The position numbers were made by a program, and so were the translations under genes. Positions 6,359 through 14,451 of a stretch of DNA of 22,322 nucleotides are shown in pieces (the stretch's first letter is position 1; the number at the start of each line of letters is the position of its first letter). The DNA comes from an uncultured Erysipelotrichaceae bacterium (GTDB lineage Bacteria > Bacillota_I > Bacilli_A > RF39 > UBA660): contig CADBRL010000041.1 of assembly GCA_902797105.1 (NCBI GenBank), forward strand, positions 1 to 22,322. The letters run 5' to 3'. The notes below the pieces were generated by a model. It was not told the DNA's origin. It saw only the letters and a program-made list of their open reading frames with translations, and did no database searches.

Positions 6359-7732
6359 ATGAATGGAGAAAATCCAAATAATGTCACAAATAATGAATTA
6401 AATTCAACATCACTTGGACCAATATCACTAGGTAGTGTTCAAAATAATCAAAATGTAGGTAATCAAAATGTTAATCCAACACCAGTGCCAAATAATCCTA
6501 CAACTGTAAATCCAAACCCAGTTCAAATGCCAAATAATGTAGGAAGTGAAGCACCTGCAGTTGAAAGTTTAGATGTAGCACCACAAATGCCAAATACACC
6601 ATCTGAACCTGTAGCAAGACCAATTCCTGGAACAGAAGGTATGGTAGATAATGTTTTAACTGGAAATACAGTTGGAGTTAATAATAACTTTAATGTAGAA
6701 AATAATGTAAATGGATTTACAAATGCTAATAAAGTAGAAAATATTGGGGCAGTACCACCACAAAATAATGAAGAAAAGAAAAAGAAACCAATGAATAAAG
6801 TTTTATTTATTCTATTAATTGTTGTTTTAATAGGAGCAGTAGCTTTTGGTGTATATTATTTCTTAAATATCAGTAATAATGCTGTAAAATTAACAACTAA
6901 AACATTAAGTATTGGAGTAGGTGAAACCCTACCTGATGATATAAAAGAATATATAACAGCAACTAAAGGAAATATAAGTACATGTAGTATTAATACAAAA
7001 AATGTTGATATATCAACTATAGGTGAATATGAAGTAACAATTAATTGTGGCAAAAACATTTATAAAACTAAAGTAATTGTAAGTGATAAAACAGCACCTG
7101 AAGTAAAATTAAATGTGGTATTTAAAACAATAAATAGTACTGTAACAGTAGAAGATTTTGTAAAAAGCTGTAATGATCCATCAAGTTGTAAAACAAATTT
7201 TGCAAATGAAGCAAAAGTAAAAGAATATTTATTAACAGCTGGAGGACCATATGAAGTTGGTATTGAAGCAACAGATGATGCAGGTAATAAAGAAGTATAT
7301 AATGCCATACTTTATGTAACAAATGAAGAAATATCTTTATTCGCAGATTTTACAAGTACAGAAACTTCTTTAACAGAATACAAAGTTAAAAAAACAGTAA
7401 ATGATATTTTCTCAATAAATAGAGCATTAGTATTCCAAGGAGCAGCTCGCAGAGATTATAAATATACATTTGAAAATCAAGCAGATTATGAAGAAATAGT
7501 AAAAGATAAAGCTGATACCATTACATTTGATGGTGTAACAGGTTTAGCAAGATATAATGATAAGAATTTAACATTAGAAATATCAACAGATTTAAGTTTA
7601 GATACATTAAAAAGTGAAAATAATGGAGAATTTCCAACATCATATCAAGAAATTCAAGCAATTTATAAAGATACAAAAGGATATACTCCATCATTTATAA
7701 GAAGTTATCCACAAACAGAAAGTGAAGAGTAA
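6359..7732 (+). CDS. Single-pass membrane protein with disordered inner part and outer Ig-like domains
   Basis: 457 residues in three parts. Residues 1-140 are low-complexity, rich in Asn, Pro, Gln and Val, with no signal peptide, and end in a KKKKP positive cluster. A membrane helix follows (about 147-168), so the N-terminus is cytoplasmic. The outer part starts with a threonine-rich segment and two beta-rich Ig-like modules. The phrases VSDKTAPEV and ATDDAGNKEV are typical of bacterial Ig-like (DUF5011/HYR-type) repeats. Four Cys are spread over the modules. The last 130 residues (from about 325) form another soluble domain I do not recognise. A role in the envelope is likely, but no function can be named. 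AAGGGG lies upstream of the ATG. The stop codon is in the loop of the terminator. Confidence 0.75.
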   Translation: MNGENPNNVTNNELNSTSLGPISLGSVQNNQNVGNQNVNPTPVPNNPTTVNPNPVQMPNNVGSEAPAVESLDVAPQMPNTPSEPVARPIPGTEGMVDNVLTGNTVGVNNNFNVENNVNGFTNANKVENIGAVPPQNNEEKKKKPMNKVLFILLIVVLIGAVAFGVYYFLNISNNAVKLTTKTLSIGVGETLPDDIKEYITATKGNISTCSINTKNVDISTIGEYEVTINCGKNIYKTKVIVSDKTAPEVKLNVVFKTINSTVTVEDFVKSCNDPSSCKTNFANEAKVKEYLLTAGGPYEVGIEATDDAGNKEVYNAILYVTNEEISLFADFTSTETSLTEYKVKKTVNDIFSINRALVFQGAARRDYKYTFENQADYEEIVKDKADTITFDGVTGLARYNDKNLTLEISTDLSLDTLKSENNGEFPTSYQEIQAIYKDTKGYTPSFIRSYPQTESEE

Positions 7733-7745
7733 TCTTCATTTTTTT
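7723..7745 (+). terminator. Terminator with the stop codon in its tetraloop
   Basis: TGAAGA (7723-7728), loop GTAA (7729-7732), TCTTCA (7733-7738), then seven T. The loop is of the GNRA type and its last three bases are the TAA stop codon of the gene. Confidence 0.85.
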
Positions 7746-7746
7746 C

Positions 7747-7775
7747 TTGTGCTAATGATATCTTCATGGTAAAAT
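7747..7775 (+). promoter_or_regulatory. Promoter of the next gene, right after the terminator
   Basis: TTGTGC (7747-7752), 17 bp, TAAAAT (7770-7775) with extended TGg (7767-7769). The -35 starts two bases after the T-run. Confidence 0.6.
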
Positions 7776-7796
7776 TAAAGTGTAATGGTGATAGAA

Positions 7797-8555
7797 ATGA
7801 AAATAGTTAAAAAGATATTTATGTATTTAATCGTAGTAATCATAGTATTACTAATAGGTTTCCTTTTTATGAAAATATTTAAGTTTGATAAAAAGCCTAA
7901 CATTGAATATCCAGAAGTAAGTGAAGAAAAAATTGCAGAAATATACAAGCTATTTCCAAGTCAAAATTATAATCCTGGAGCATCATTTTATGCAGAAAGT
8001 TATTTAACAAGTTCCAATGTAGGTTACAGCACTAAATCTCTAGTAGCTTATAATTATATTGAAAGAACTAATGCTTTTAAATTTGAAATAATAACTAACG
8101 AAGATGCATCATTACTAAGTGAATATAAATTATTATATAAAATAGATAAAGATTATTTTAAAGAAATTGTAACCTATATATTTGGAGAATCCAACTATTA
8201 TATATTAGATTTTAAAATAGATGAAACCAAAAGTGCAAAAGTAAAAGACGAATATAAATATGTATACATATATGAAACAAATAATGAAATTGATAATGAT
8301 ATAATTTACTATAAGGGTTTAGAAAGTTACACGGTAGAAAACGGCAATGAGTCCATAAAGATAATTGAATATTTTCTAAAATGTAATAAAACTACACGAG
8401 TATGTTATAATGATGAAAACAATAATCAAGTAAGTAACATAACATATAGTGAAAACCTAAATATAAAAGATAATATGGATAAAGTAAAGAAATATGAACA
8501 TAAATTTTCATACATTAATAATCATTATGAATATGTAAGTACTAGAGTAGTATAG
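7797..8555 (+). CDS. Membrane-anchored protein of unknown function
   Basis: 252 residues, not recognised. The N-terminus has a basic stretch and one hydrophobic helix (about 6-27), then an outer domain rich in Tyr, Glu, Lys and Asn. Its only two Cys lie eight residues apart near the C-terminus (FLKCNKTTRVCY) and could form a disulfide outside the cell. No lipobox is seen, so the helix is taken as an uncleaved anchor. An ATG at 7785 is in frame, but the GGTGA six bases before ATG 7797 overlaps it, so 7797 is chosen. The next gene starts 20 bp after the stop with no terminator between them, so the two form an operon. Confidence 0.65.
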   Translation: MKIVKKIFMYLIVVIIVLLIGFLFMKIFKFDKKPNIEYPEVSEEKIAEIYKLFPSQNYNPGASFYAESYLTSSNVGYSTKSLVAYNYIERTNAFKFEIITNEDASLLSEYKLLYKIDKDYFKEIVTYIFGESNYYILDFKIDETKSAKVKDEYKYVYIYETNNEIDNDIIYYKGLESYTVENGNESIKIIEYFLKCNKTTRVCYNDENNNQVSNITYSENLNIKDNMDKVKKYEHKFSYINNHYEYVSTRVV

Positions 8556-8575
8556 TACATAAAGTGGGGGTAAAT

Positions 8576-9595
8576 ATGCAAGATTTATATAGTTTAAGTT
8601 ATCATGCTTTTATGCTTTTTCTAAATAAAATGAATGAAAGATATGATGAAAATAAAAAAGTATTAAAACAAATAATAATAGATGTCTTAACTAACAAAAA
8701 TAGTATATTTAATAAAGATTTAGAAGAATTTTTAGATGAAAGTATTAACATAGAAGACTGTAAAAGAGTAATCATGTACTTTTTAGTTAGTAAATCATAT
8801 ATTATGAACTATTATGACTATATTCATGAAATAAATATTTCTTATTGTTATCCATTTTTAGAAGAATTAGAAGACTTAAATAAAGATGGTATCCTAGATT
8901 TATTTTATAAACCTGATGAAACAACAAATGAAATAATAGATGATTTTTTTGCATACATTACTAGACAATATATATTTATGTCAAAATCAAAAGAATTAAT
9001 TATAAATGATGGAAAACTTTCTACATTACTAAAAATAAATCCTTTTGAAGCACTAGATATCTGGGATTATATATTAGATGAAGATCTTACAGAACCTGAA
9101 AAATTTATTCAAATATTCTTTGATATTTATGACAAATCAATAGCGGAAGCAGTTGATGATCCTAATGGTGAAAAAGAAAACTATGAAGGTATTGAAGCTT
9201 TTGAACATGCCGTGTTAATAAAAAATATAAATGAATATTTTGAAAATGATATAAATAAAGTAACAATCTTTTTAAGTTATATTATATCTAATGTTTATGA
9301 ATGTCTAATCGTGGAAAAAGATAGTTCTGGTATTAACAATGATTTAATAGCTTATTTAGAAGAAGCAGATATTTATGAACTACGTGATGAATTTATAAAT
9401 AATAATGAATTTGCTTTTAGAATAATGGATATTTTTGAAGAAAGAAATAGCACCTTACTTGAAGATGAACTATTAAATAAAAGAGAACAATTTAAAAGAT
9501 GTGGTGATGTACTTCTTTTAAAAAGATTAAATCCATATTATGATGCCGAAGAAATAGTATATCAAAAAATGAAAGAAACTAGCGAATTTAACTAG
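8576..9595 (+). CDS. Acidic, mostly helical protein of unknown function
   Basis: 339 residues, not recognised. It has no signal peptide or membrane segment and is rich in Glu, Asp, Ile, Leu, Tyr and Asn, with predicted helices throughout, so it is probably cytoplasmic. The start at ATG 8576 is preceded by GGGGG; the in-frame GTG at 8564 overlaps that ribosome binding site and is rejected. It is the second gene of an operon with the membrane-anchored protein upstream and may act with it, but the sequence gives no clue how. Its TAG stop overlaps the stop of the convergent sortase gene in a shared CTAG. Confidence 0.65.
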   Translation: MQDLYSLSYHAFMLFLNKMNERYDENKKVLKQIIIDVLTNKNSIFNKDLEEFLDESINIEDCKRVIMYFLVSKSYIMNYYDYIHEINISYCYPFLEELEDLNKDGILDLFYKPDETTNEIIDDFFAYITRQYIFMSKSKELIINDGKLSTLLKINPFEALDIWDYILDEDLTEPEKFIQIFFDIYDKSIAEAVDDPNGEKENYEGIEAFEHAVLIKNINEYFENDINKVTIFLSYIISNVYECLIVEKDSSGINNDLIAYLEEADIYELRDEFINNNEFAFRIMDIFEERNSTLLEDELLNKREQFKRCGDVLLLKRLNPYYDAEEIVYQKMKETSEFN

Positions 9596-9604
9596 TTTCT
9601 TTTT
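9574..9604. terminator. Shared hairpin holding the stop codons of two convergent genes
   Basis: AGAAACTAG (9574-9582), nine-base loop, CTAGTTTCT (9592-9600): a perfect nine-pair stem with T-rich tracts outward on both strands. The palindrome CTAG at 9592-9595 gives TAG stops on both strands. Confidence 0.75.
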
Positions 9605-11163
9605 AATACTGCATGAACAACATATTTATTATTTTCATCAGCACAAGTAGATAAAGTAATAATTTTATCATTTTCATTTAAATCAACTTTAAAGTTATAA
9701 ATACTTCTTGACTTTATTAAATTAAACATATCCATTTTACTTTTATTATCAGGAAAAATAACTTTTAAATAATCAGTAGTTGTTTCAATCTTATATAAAG
9801 AGAATATTTCATATTCAAGTGTTTCATATAAAGTTTTAAAAGTAATAGTTCTATTTTCGGGATTACTATACCAATTATATCTCATCATATTTTGAATATT
9901 CCCAAACATAATACCATTATAATATCTATTGTGGGCATAAATAACTAAATTATCACTTAAGTTTATAACATCACTTCGATAATCCATAAAAACCCAACCA
10001 TTTTTATTATCATTAAAGAAAATATCATGATTTAGATAATAACTATTATTAGTGGTTTGTACAACTGGGTAATCAATATTAGTATTAGGTACTTTAAGCC
10101 ATCCTACAGTTTCAGGATTTATATTTTTAAAAACACTAGCAACATCTTTATTAGTTACTTTTTTATCATTATCTTTTAAATCTTTATTCATTTCATTAAT
10201 AATTGTTTCAGTATTATCTAAATTAATTATTTCTTTTATACTAGTTTTAGTATTTTCATCATTTTTCATTGAATTATAATTATCATAAAAAACATAAATA
10301 AATAAAATAGCAATAATAAGTATAATAACATAACCACAAGTTTTCAAAATATTATTATTAGTTTGTTTAAGTAGATTACTTTCTAAATAATCATCGCTAT
10401 ATTCTAAAACAAAATATATTTTATACCGTTTACTTTTCTTTTTATTAAATTCTCTTAGGTAATTAATGGTATCTTCATTAGAAATATTATCATGAATAAC
10501 AATTTTTACATTCTTTTTATTATTTCTTCTAAGAGTATTAATAATATATTCTAAATCATTTTTATTTACATAATTTACATTAATAGTTTTTAAATATTTA
10601 TTAATTTTAATAAAAGCTTCAAAATCTTCTTCATCTTGTAAAGACATAGGAACATCTACTTGAATAGACATTTTATAAAACATACTAGAAAACACACTTA
10701 AATTATTTTGAAGCATAAAATTTGATAAATAAAGTATTTCATTTCTAGACTCCACTAAAACATTATACTTATCTAAATATTCAATCATAAATGGTTGTAA
10801 ATTATAGCAACTAACATTTTTAATATTTGTTTTAATAATAAGTTCACAAATTTTAAACGTAAGTTGTGTATCCTCATTAATAATTAAGTTAATTATGCTT
10901 GTATTATTTTTTACAATATTAAGTATGGTTGACACAAATTCCATTTTTTCTACAATAATAGTGTCAATACTATAATTTTTAGCAAGTTCATTTATAAACG
11001 TAGAAGTTATTTTTATATTATTATTTAAATAATCAAGAGAAAATATTAGTTCATCAGAACTAATTACATTAGTATTAAGTAAATTTTTATTTTCGTTTGA
11101 TAATCGCACCTTTTCTTTAATATATAAGGCATTATCTTTAATTTTAAACAATAATTTTTTCAT
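9592..11163 (-). CDS. srtB: Class B sortase fused behind a large N-terminal domain
   Basis: Membrane transpeptidase of 523 residues. The C-terminal part (about 346-523) is a class B sortase: GWLKVPNTNIDYPVVQ, the catalytic His in IYAHN (H411) and the catalytic Cys in TLSTCADE (C507). The conserved Arg before VVHA, which completes the triad, is Lys here (K513). Class B sortases attach surface proteins to peptidoglycan or to other proteins. Unusually, the single membrane helix (about 276-296) sits in the middle, after 275 residues that should be cytoplasmic. That part shows repeated short strand-helix units rich in Ile, Asn and Leu and matches nothing I know. An in-frame ATG at 11199 lies before the -10 box, so the ATG at 11163 is chosen. 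The divergent gene next door encodes a likely substrate. Confidence 0.88.
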   Translation of the reverse strand: MKKLLFKIKDNALYIKEKVRLSNENKNLLNTNVISSDELIFSLDYLNNNIKITSTFINELAKNYSIDTIIVEKMEFVSTILNIVKNNTSIINLIINEDTQLTFKICELIIKTNIKNVSCYNLQPFMIEYLDKYNVLVESRNEILYLSNFMLQNNLSVFSSMFYKMSIQVDVPMSLQDEEDFEAFIKINKYLKTINVNYVNKNDLEYIINTLRRNNKKNVKIVIHDNISNEDTINYLREFNKKKSKRYKIYFVLEYSDDYLESNLLKQTNNNILKTCGYVIILIIAILFIYVFYDNYNSMKNDENTKTSIKEIINLDNTETIINEMNKDLKDNDKKVTNKDVASVFKNINPETVGWLKVPNTNIDYPVVQTTNNSYYLNHDIFFNDNKNGWVFMDYRSDVINLSDNLVIYAHNRYYNGIMFGNIQNMMRYNWYSNPENRTITFKTLYETLEYEIFSLYKIETTTDYLKVIFPDNKSKMDMFNLIKSRSIYNFKVDLNENDKIITLSTCADENNKYVVHAVLKRN

Positions 11164-11184
11164 ATTCTCAAATCCTATTACCTT

Positions 11185-11190
11185 ATTATA
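11185..11190 (-). promoter_or_regulatory. -10 box of the sortase gene
   Basis: TATAAT on the minus strand at 11190-11185, 21 bases before the chosen start, with AGGA at 11176-11173 as ribosome binding site. No good -35 is seen. Confidence 0.45.
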
Positions 11191-11253
11191 ATAACACAAT
11201 TTTACATTTTTTAATATATTTTTGTAAAAAATATGTTGTTTTTTGTATTTTTA

Positions 11254-11262
11254 TGATATAAT
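11254..11262 (+). promoter_or_regulatory. Extended -10 promoter of the surface protein gene
   Basis: TGaTATAAT, with TTGTTT (11236-11241) at a short 15-bp distance. The ribosome binding site AAGGAGAG precedes the GTG start. Confidence 0.6.
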
Positions 11263-11291
11263 TTAGACATAATAAAGATAAGGAGAGATAA

Positions 11292-11849
11292 GTGGTGAAA
11301 AAATTTATTGGATTTATAGCATTAGTTATGGCTATAGTGATAATGCCTATGGGTGTTGATGCAGCAGGACTTAATACAAAGTGTGAAAAAAGTTGTCCAA
11401 CAGAAGGTGGAAAATGTACATCAACATGTAAAATAACAGTTGAAGGAAATACAACTTCAATGACAAGTTTTACAGCTGATCTTCAAGTAGTAGGAAGTGG
11501 GGTTACAGTAACATCTTTAACACCAGGTGATGGATGGCAAAAAGTTGCTCCAATAGATACTGAACTTAAAGGTTCAAATATTCCAATTAACTTTGTTTCT
11601 GCAACTGGAGTAACTACTGCAGACTTTACACTCGCAACAATCACATTAGAAATTGAATCATCAGCAGCTGATTGTAGTTTAAAACTTGCTAACCCATCAG
11701 TAGGTAGTGAAGTAACAATTGAAATTGAAACAACTACAGAAACTAAAACTGGTGCAGCTCTTCCAATTGCAATTATTGGATGTGGTATAATCGGTGCTGG
11801 ATTAATCTATAGTGTAACTAAGAAAAATAAAAAAATGTACAAAATATAA
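11292..11849 (+). CDS. Secreted surface protein with sortase sorting signal
   Basis: 185 residues. A signal peptide (about 1-24, ending VDA-AG) is followed by a Cys-rich segment with four Cys in 17 residues, then a beta-sandwich-like domain with phrases reminiscent of cohesin-type folds, such as WQKVAPI and FTLATITLEIES. The C-terminus is a cell-wall sorting signal: KTGAALP (152-158), a hydrophobic helix (159-173) and a Lys-rich tail. The motif is of the non-LPXTG type (xTGxxxP), as used by some class B-like sortases. The divergent sortase at 11163-9592 is the obvious partner (inference). The start is GTG at 11292, six bases after AGGAG; the next GTG codon is an alternative. A strong terminator follows. 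Confidence 0.82.
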   Translation: MVKKFIGFIALVMAIVIMPMGVDAAGLNTKCEKSCPTEGGKCTSTCKITVEGNTTSMTSFTADLQVVGSGVTVTSLTPGDGWQKVAPIDTELKGSNIPINFVSATGVTTADFTLATITLEIESSAADCSLKLANPSVGSEVTIEIETTTETKTGAALPIAIIGCGIIGAGLIYSVTKKNKKMYKI

Positions 11850-11858
11850 GGAATTTTT

Positions 11859-11887
11859 AACAATCTTGTTTGCAAGATTGTTTTTTT
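11859..11887 (+). terminator. Strong terminator after the surface protein gene
   Basis: CAATCTTG (11861-11868), loop TTTG, CAAGATTG (11873-11880), then seven T; two flanking A-T pairs extend the stem. Confidence 0.92.
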
Positions 11888-11897
11888 ATGTTAAAAT
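11870..11897 (+). promoter_or_regulatory. lysS promoter overlapping the upstream terminator
   Basis: TTGCAA (11870-11875), 16 bp, TAAAAT (11892-11897) with extended TGt. The -35 is made of the loop and 3' arm of the terminator hairpin, and the T-run forms the spacer. The predicted start near 11904 coincides with the AGGTGA ribosome binding site. Confidence 0.65.
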
Positions 11898-11916
11898 AAC
11901 ACCAGGTGAAGAAATA

Positions 11917-13401
11917 ATGAATGAATTAACAGAACAAGAAAAAGTTAGAAGAGAAAAGGCTGAAAAAATACGTGCCATGGGAATAGATCCTTTTGGACAC
12001 AGATTTGAAAGAACTGCTTATTCAAAAGATTTAAAAGAAAAATATGCAGATGTGCCTCATGATGACTTTGAAAATATGGAAGATACTGCAACTATTGCAG
12101 GACGTATTATGTTTATCAGAAAAATGGGAAAAGCATCATTTTTTACAGTTCAAGATAAATTAGGAAGTATCCAAATATACATATCAATAAATGATGTTGG
12201 TGAAGAAGTATATGATTTATTTAAATCAGCAGATTTAGGTGATATAGTTGGTGTTTATGGTAAAATAATGAAAACTAGAACTGGAGAAGTAACAATTAAA
12301 TGTTTAGAATATACACATTTAGTTAAAGCTTTAACACCACTTCCAGAAAAATTCCATGGCCTAACAGATACTGAAGAAAGATATCGTCGTAGATATGTTG
12401 ATTTAATAATGAATGAAGAAGCTAGAAATGTAGCTTTTACAAGACCTAAAATTATAAGATGCATTCAAAACTTTATGGATGGACGTGGATTTACAGAAGT
12501 TGAAACACCAGTTTTAACAACTCTTTTAACAGGTGCTAGTGCAAGACCATTTGTAACGCATCATAATACTCAAGATATTGATATGTATTTACGTATCGCC
12601 CTAGAACTTCCATTAAAAAGACTTTTAGTAGGAGGTATGGAAGCAGTATATGAAATAGGAAGAGTATTTAGAAACGAAGGGATGGATACAAAACATAATC
12701 CAGAATTTACTCTAATGGAAGCGTATCTTGCTTATAGTGACCTTGAAGGTATGATGGATATGACTGAAGCAATGTTTACTAAAATAGCAAAAGAAGTAAT
12801 GGGTAAAATGACATATAACTGGGGTGGAAATGAAATAAGTCTTGAAGGACCATGGAAAAGAATATCAATGGTTGATGCTATAAAAGAACAAACAGGCATT
12901 GACTTTTCAAAAGAAATGACAGTTGATGAAGCATTAAAACTTGCAGAAGAACATCATATTGAAGTAGCAGATCATGAGAAAAATGTTGGACACATTATTA
13001 ATTTATTCTTCGAAAAATATGTTGAAGAAACATTAATCCAACCAACATTCCTATATGGCCATCCAGTAGAAATATCACCACTTACTAAGAAAAATCCAAC
13101 AGATCCAAGATTTGTTGATAGATTTGAATTATTTATCGGAGGAAAAGAATTTGCTAATGCTTATACCGAATTAAATGACCCAATTGACCAATTAGAAAGA
13201 TTTGAAGATCAATTAAAAGAAAGAGATTTAGGAAATGATGAAGCTAATGATATTGATATGGACTTCATTGAAGCACTAGAATATGGCATGCCACCAGCTG
13301 GAGGTATCGGCTATGGTATTGATAGACTTGTAATGTTCTTTACAGAACAAGAAACAATTCGTGAAGTAATATTATTTCCAACAATGAAACCAAGAGATTA
13401 A
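11917..13401 (+). CDS. lysS: Lysyl-tRNA synthetase, class II
   Basis: Charges tRNA-Lys with lysine in the cytoplasm; 494 residues, the normal bacterial length. Order of parts: an N-terminal helix, an OB-fold anticodon-binding domain (about 40-140), then the class II catalytic core. Motif 1 lies in RGFTEVETPVL, motif 2 in GRVFRNEGMDTKHNPEFT (R252 to G255) and motif 3 in GGIGYGIDRLVMFF (D469, R470). The start at 11917 is preferred over an in-frame ATG at 11866 inside the upstream terminator, because AGGTGA lies eight bases before it. There is no T-box leader: the transcript starts almost at the ribosome binding site, so tRNA-sensing attenuation is not expected. Confidence 0.97.
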   Translation: MNELTEQEKVRREKAEKIRAMGIDPFGHRFERTAYSKDLKEKYADVPHDDFENMEDTATIAGRIMFIRKMGKASFFTVQDKLGSIQIYISINDVGEEVYDLFKSADLGDIVGVYGKIMKTRTGEVTIKCLEYTHLVKALTPLPEKFHGLTDTEERYRRRYVDLIMNEEARNVAFTRPKIIRCIQNFMDGRGFTEVETPVLTTLLTGASARPFVTHHNTQDIDMYLRIALELPLKRLLVGGMEAVYEIGRVFRNEGMDTKHNPEFTLMEAYLAYSDLEGMMDMTEAMFTKIAKEVMGKMTYNWGGNEISLEGPWKRISMVDAIKEQTGIDFSKEMTVDEALKLAEEHHIEVADHEKNVGHIINLFFEKYVEETLIQPTFLYGHPVEISPLTKKNPTDPRFVDRFELFIGGKEFANAYTELNDPIDQLERFEDQLKERDLGNDEANDIDMDFIEALEYGMPPAGGIGYGIDRLVMFFTEQETIREVILFPTMKPRD

Positions 13402-13423
13402 AGTTTGACTTTAGTCTTTTTTT
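13396..13423 (+). terminator. lysS terminator containing the stop codon
   Basis: GATTAAAGT (13396-13404), loop TTG, ACTTTAGTC (13408-13416) with one G-T pair, then seven T (13417-13423). The TAA stop (13399-13401) is in the 5' arm. Confidence 0.8.
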
Positions 13424-13433
13424 CTGTTAGAAT
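13405..13433 (+). promoter_or_regulatory. Promoter embedded in the lysS terminator
   Basis: TTGACT (13405-13410), exactly 17 bp, TAGAAT (13428-13433) with extended TGt (13425-13427). The -35 occupies the hairpin loop and 3' arm; the U-tract is in the spacer. Confidence 0.75.
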
Positions 13434-13458
13434 AATATCTAATTTTCGGGGTGAGATT

Positions 13459-14436
13459 ATGTTTGATGAAAAAATAACTAAAGCAATAAAGGAAATCGAA
13501 GAAGAAGCTCAAGCTATTGAAGAAGCATATGAACTTTTATCTGAGTTAGAAATGAAAGATAAAAAGACATCTTATGAATATGAATATGCAGTAAAAACTA
13601 TTAAATCGTGTGCTGATATTGAAGATGAATACTTAAAAGAAATATTAACTAAGGACTATGCAGAAGATGTATTTGACTTTTTTAGCAAAAAATATAATCT
13701 ATCAATGGCTTTTTATTTGCATCCTTTAGCAAACAACAAATTATATCAAATCCGCATAATGAATAAAATATATACTTATTTATATAAGCTGATGCCTAAT
13801 GAAAATTTTCACGGATATAGTTTTTCAAGAACTTTATATGAATTATCTATAAATTTAGATTTAATAAGATTAACATTAAGTTTACTAAAAGATAAAAAAG
13901 AAGCTATCAAGATTAAATACAATTTAGCTCTTACAATCGGAGAAGTAGAAAAGGAACTTTTAGAAACTAACTTTGAAATATCAGAAAATCCATATTTAAC
14001 AAGAAATATATTAACTTATAATAATACATTAAAAAATGTTGGAAAATTTTTTACCAATAGTATAACAATAAATATTCTTCATAGTTATATAATAAGTATT
14101 TTTTCATTTAAAAAAGACTTTAAAAACAATAAAGATGAATATTTAGACTTTTTATTTACTTGTACAAGTATTAGAGCATGTTTAGCTATGTTAGATGAAA
14201 ATACTGCAAATTTGGTGATATCAAAGATAAAAGAATTTATAAATGGAGAAGGCAATTTCAATTTATCAAACTATCAAAATTTTAATAAGGAAGATTTATT
14301 AATTTTATTAATGGATTTAGCTGATACACTTGAAAATAAAAGTGATGTAAGATACACAATTGAAATATTAAAAAGTTTATTAGAAAATTTAGAACAAGAT
14401 AAAAAAGTTCCAAATCATGTAAGTTTAAGTTTATAG
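13459..14436 (+). CDS. Unknown helical protein, first of a tandem paralogous pair
   Basis: 325 residues, not recognised. The N-terminus is acidic and coiled-coil-like (KAIKEIEEEAQAIEEAYELL); the rest is helical with no signal peptide or membrane span, so it is probably cytoplasmic. The middle (about 143-184) matches the next gene: from DKKE at the start of this stretch, 21 of 42 residues are identical without gaps, including KIKY, EKEL and NFEI. The chosen start ATG 13459 follows GGGGTGAG by five bases; an in-frame ATG at 13405 lies in the lysS terminator and is rejected. It is co-transcribed with the paralogue, which begins 15 bp after its stop. Confidence 0.7.
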   Translation: MFDEKITKAIKEIEEEAQAIEEAYELLSELEMKDKKTSYEYEYAVKTIKSCADIEDEYLKEILTKDYAEDVFDFFSKKYNLSMAFYLHPLANNKLYQIRIMNKIYTYLYKLMPNENFHGYSFSRTLYELSINLDLIRLTLSLLKDKKEAIKIKYNLALTIGEVEKELLETNFEISENPYLTRNILTYNNTLKNVGKFFTNSITINILHSYIISIFSFKKDFKNNKDEYLDFLFTCTSIRACLAMLDENTANLVISKIKEFINGEGNFNLSNYQNFNKEDLLILLMDLADTLENKSDVRYTIEILKSLLENLEQDKKVPNHVSLSL

Positions 14437-14451
14437 AAAGGAATAATATAT

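Noticed and set aside
6856..7322. Leftward frames of 66-82 codons opposite the Ig-like membrane protein gene
   Set aside because: Shadows of the AT-rich coding strand; overlapping each other and lacking start signals.
11866..11916. In-frame upstream start of lysS at 11866
   Set aside because: It lies inside the previous gene's terminator and before the lysS promoter; ATG 11917 has a proper ribosome binding site.
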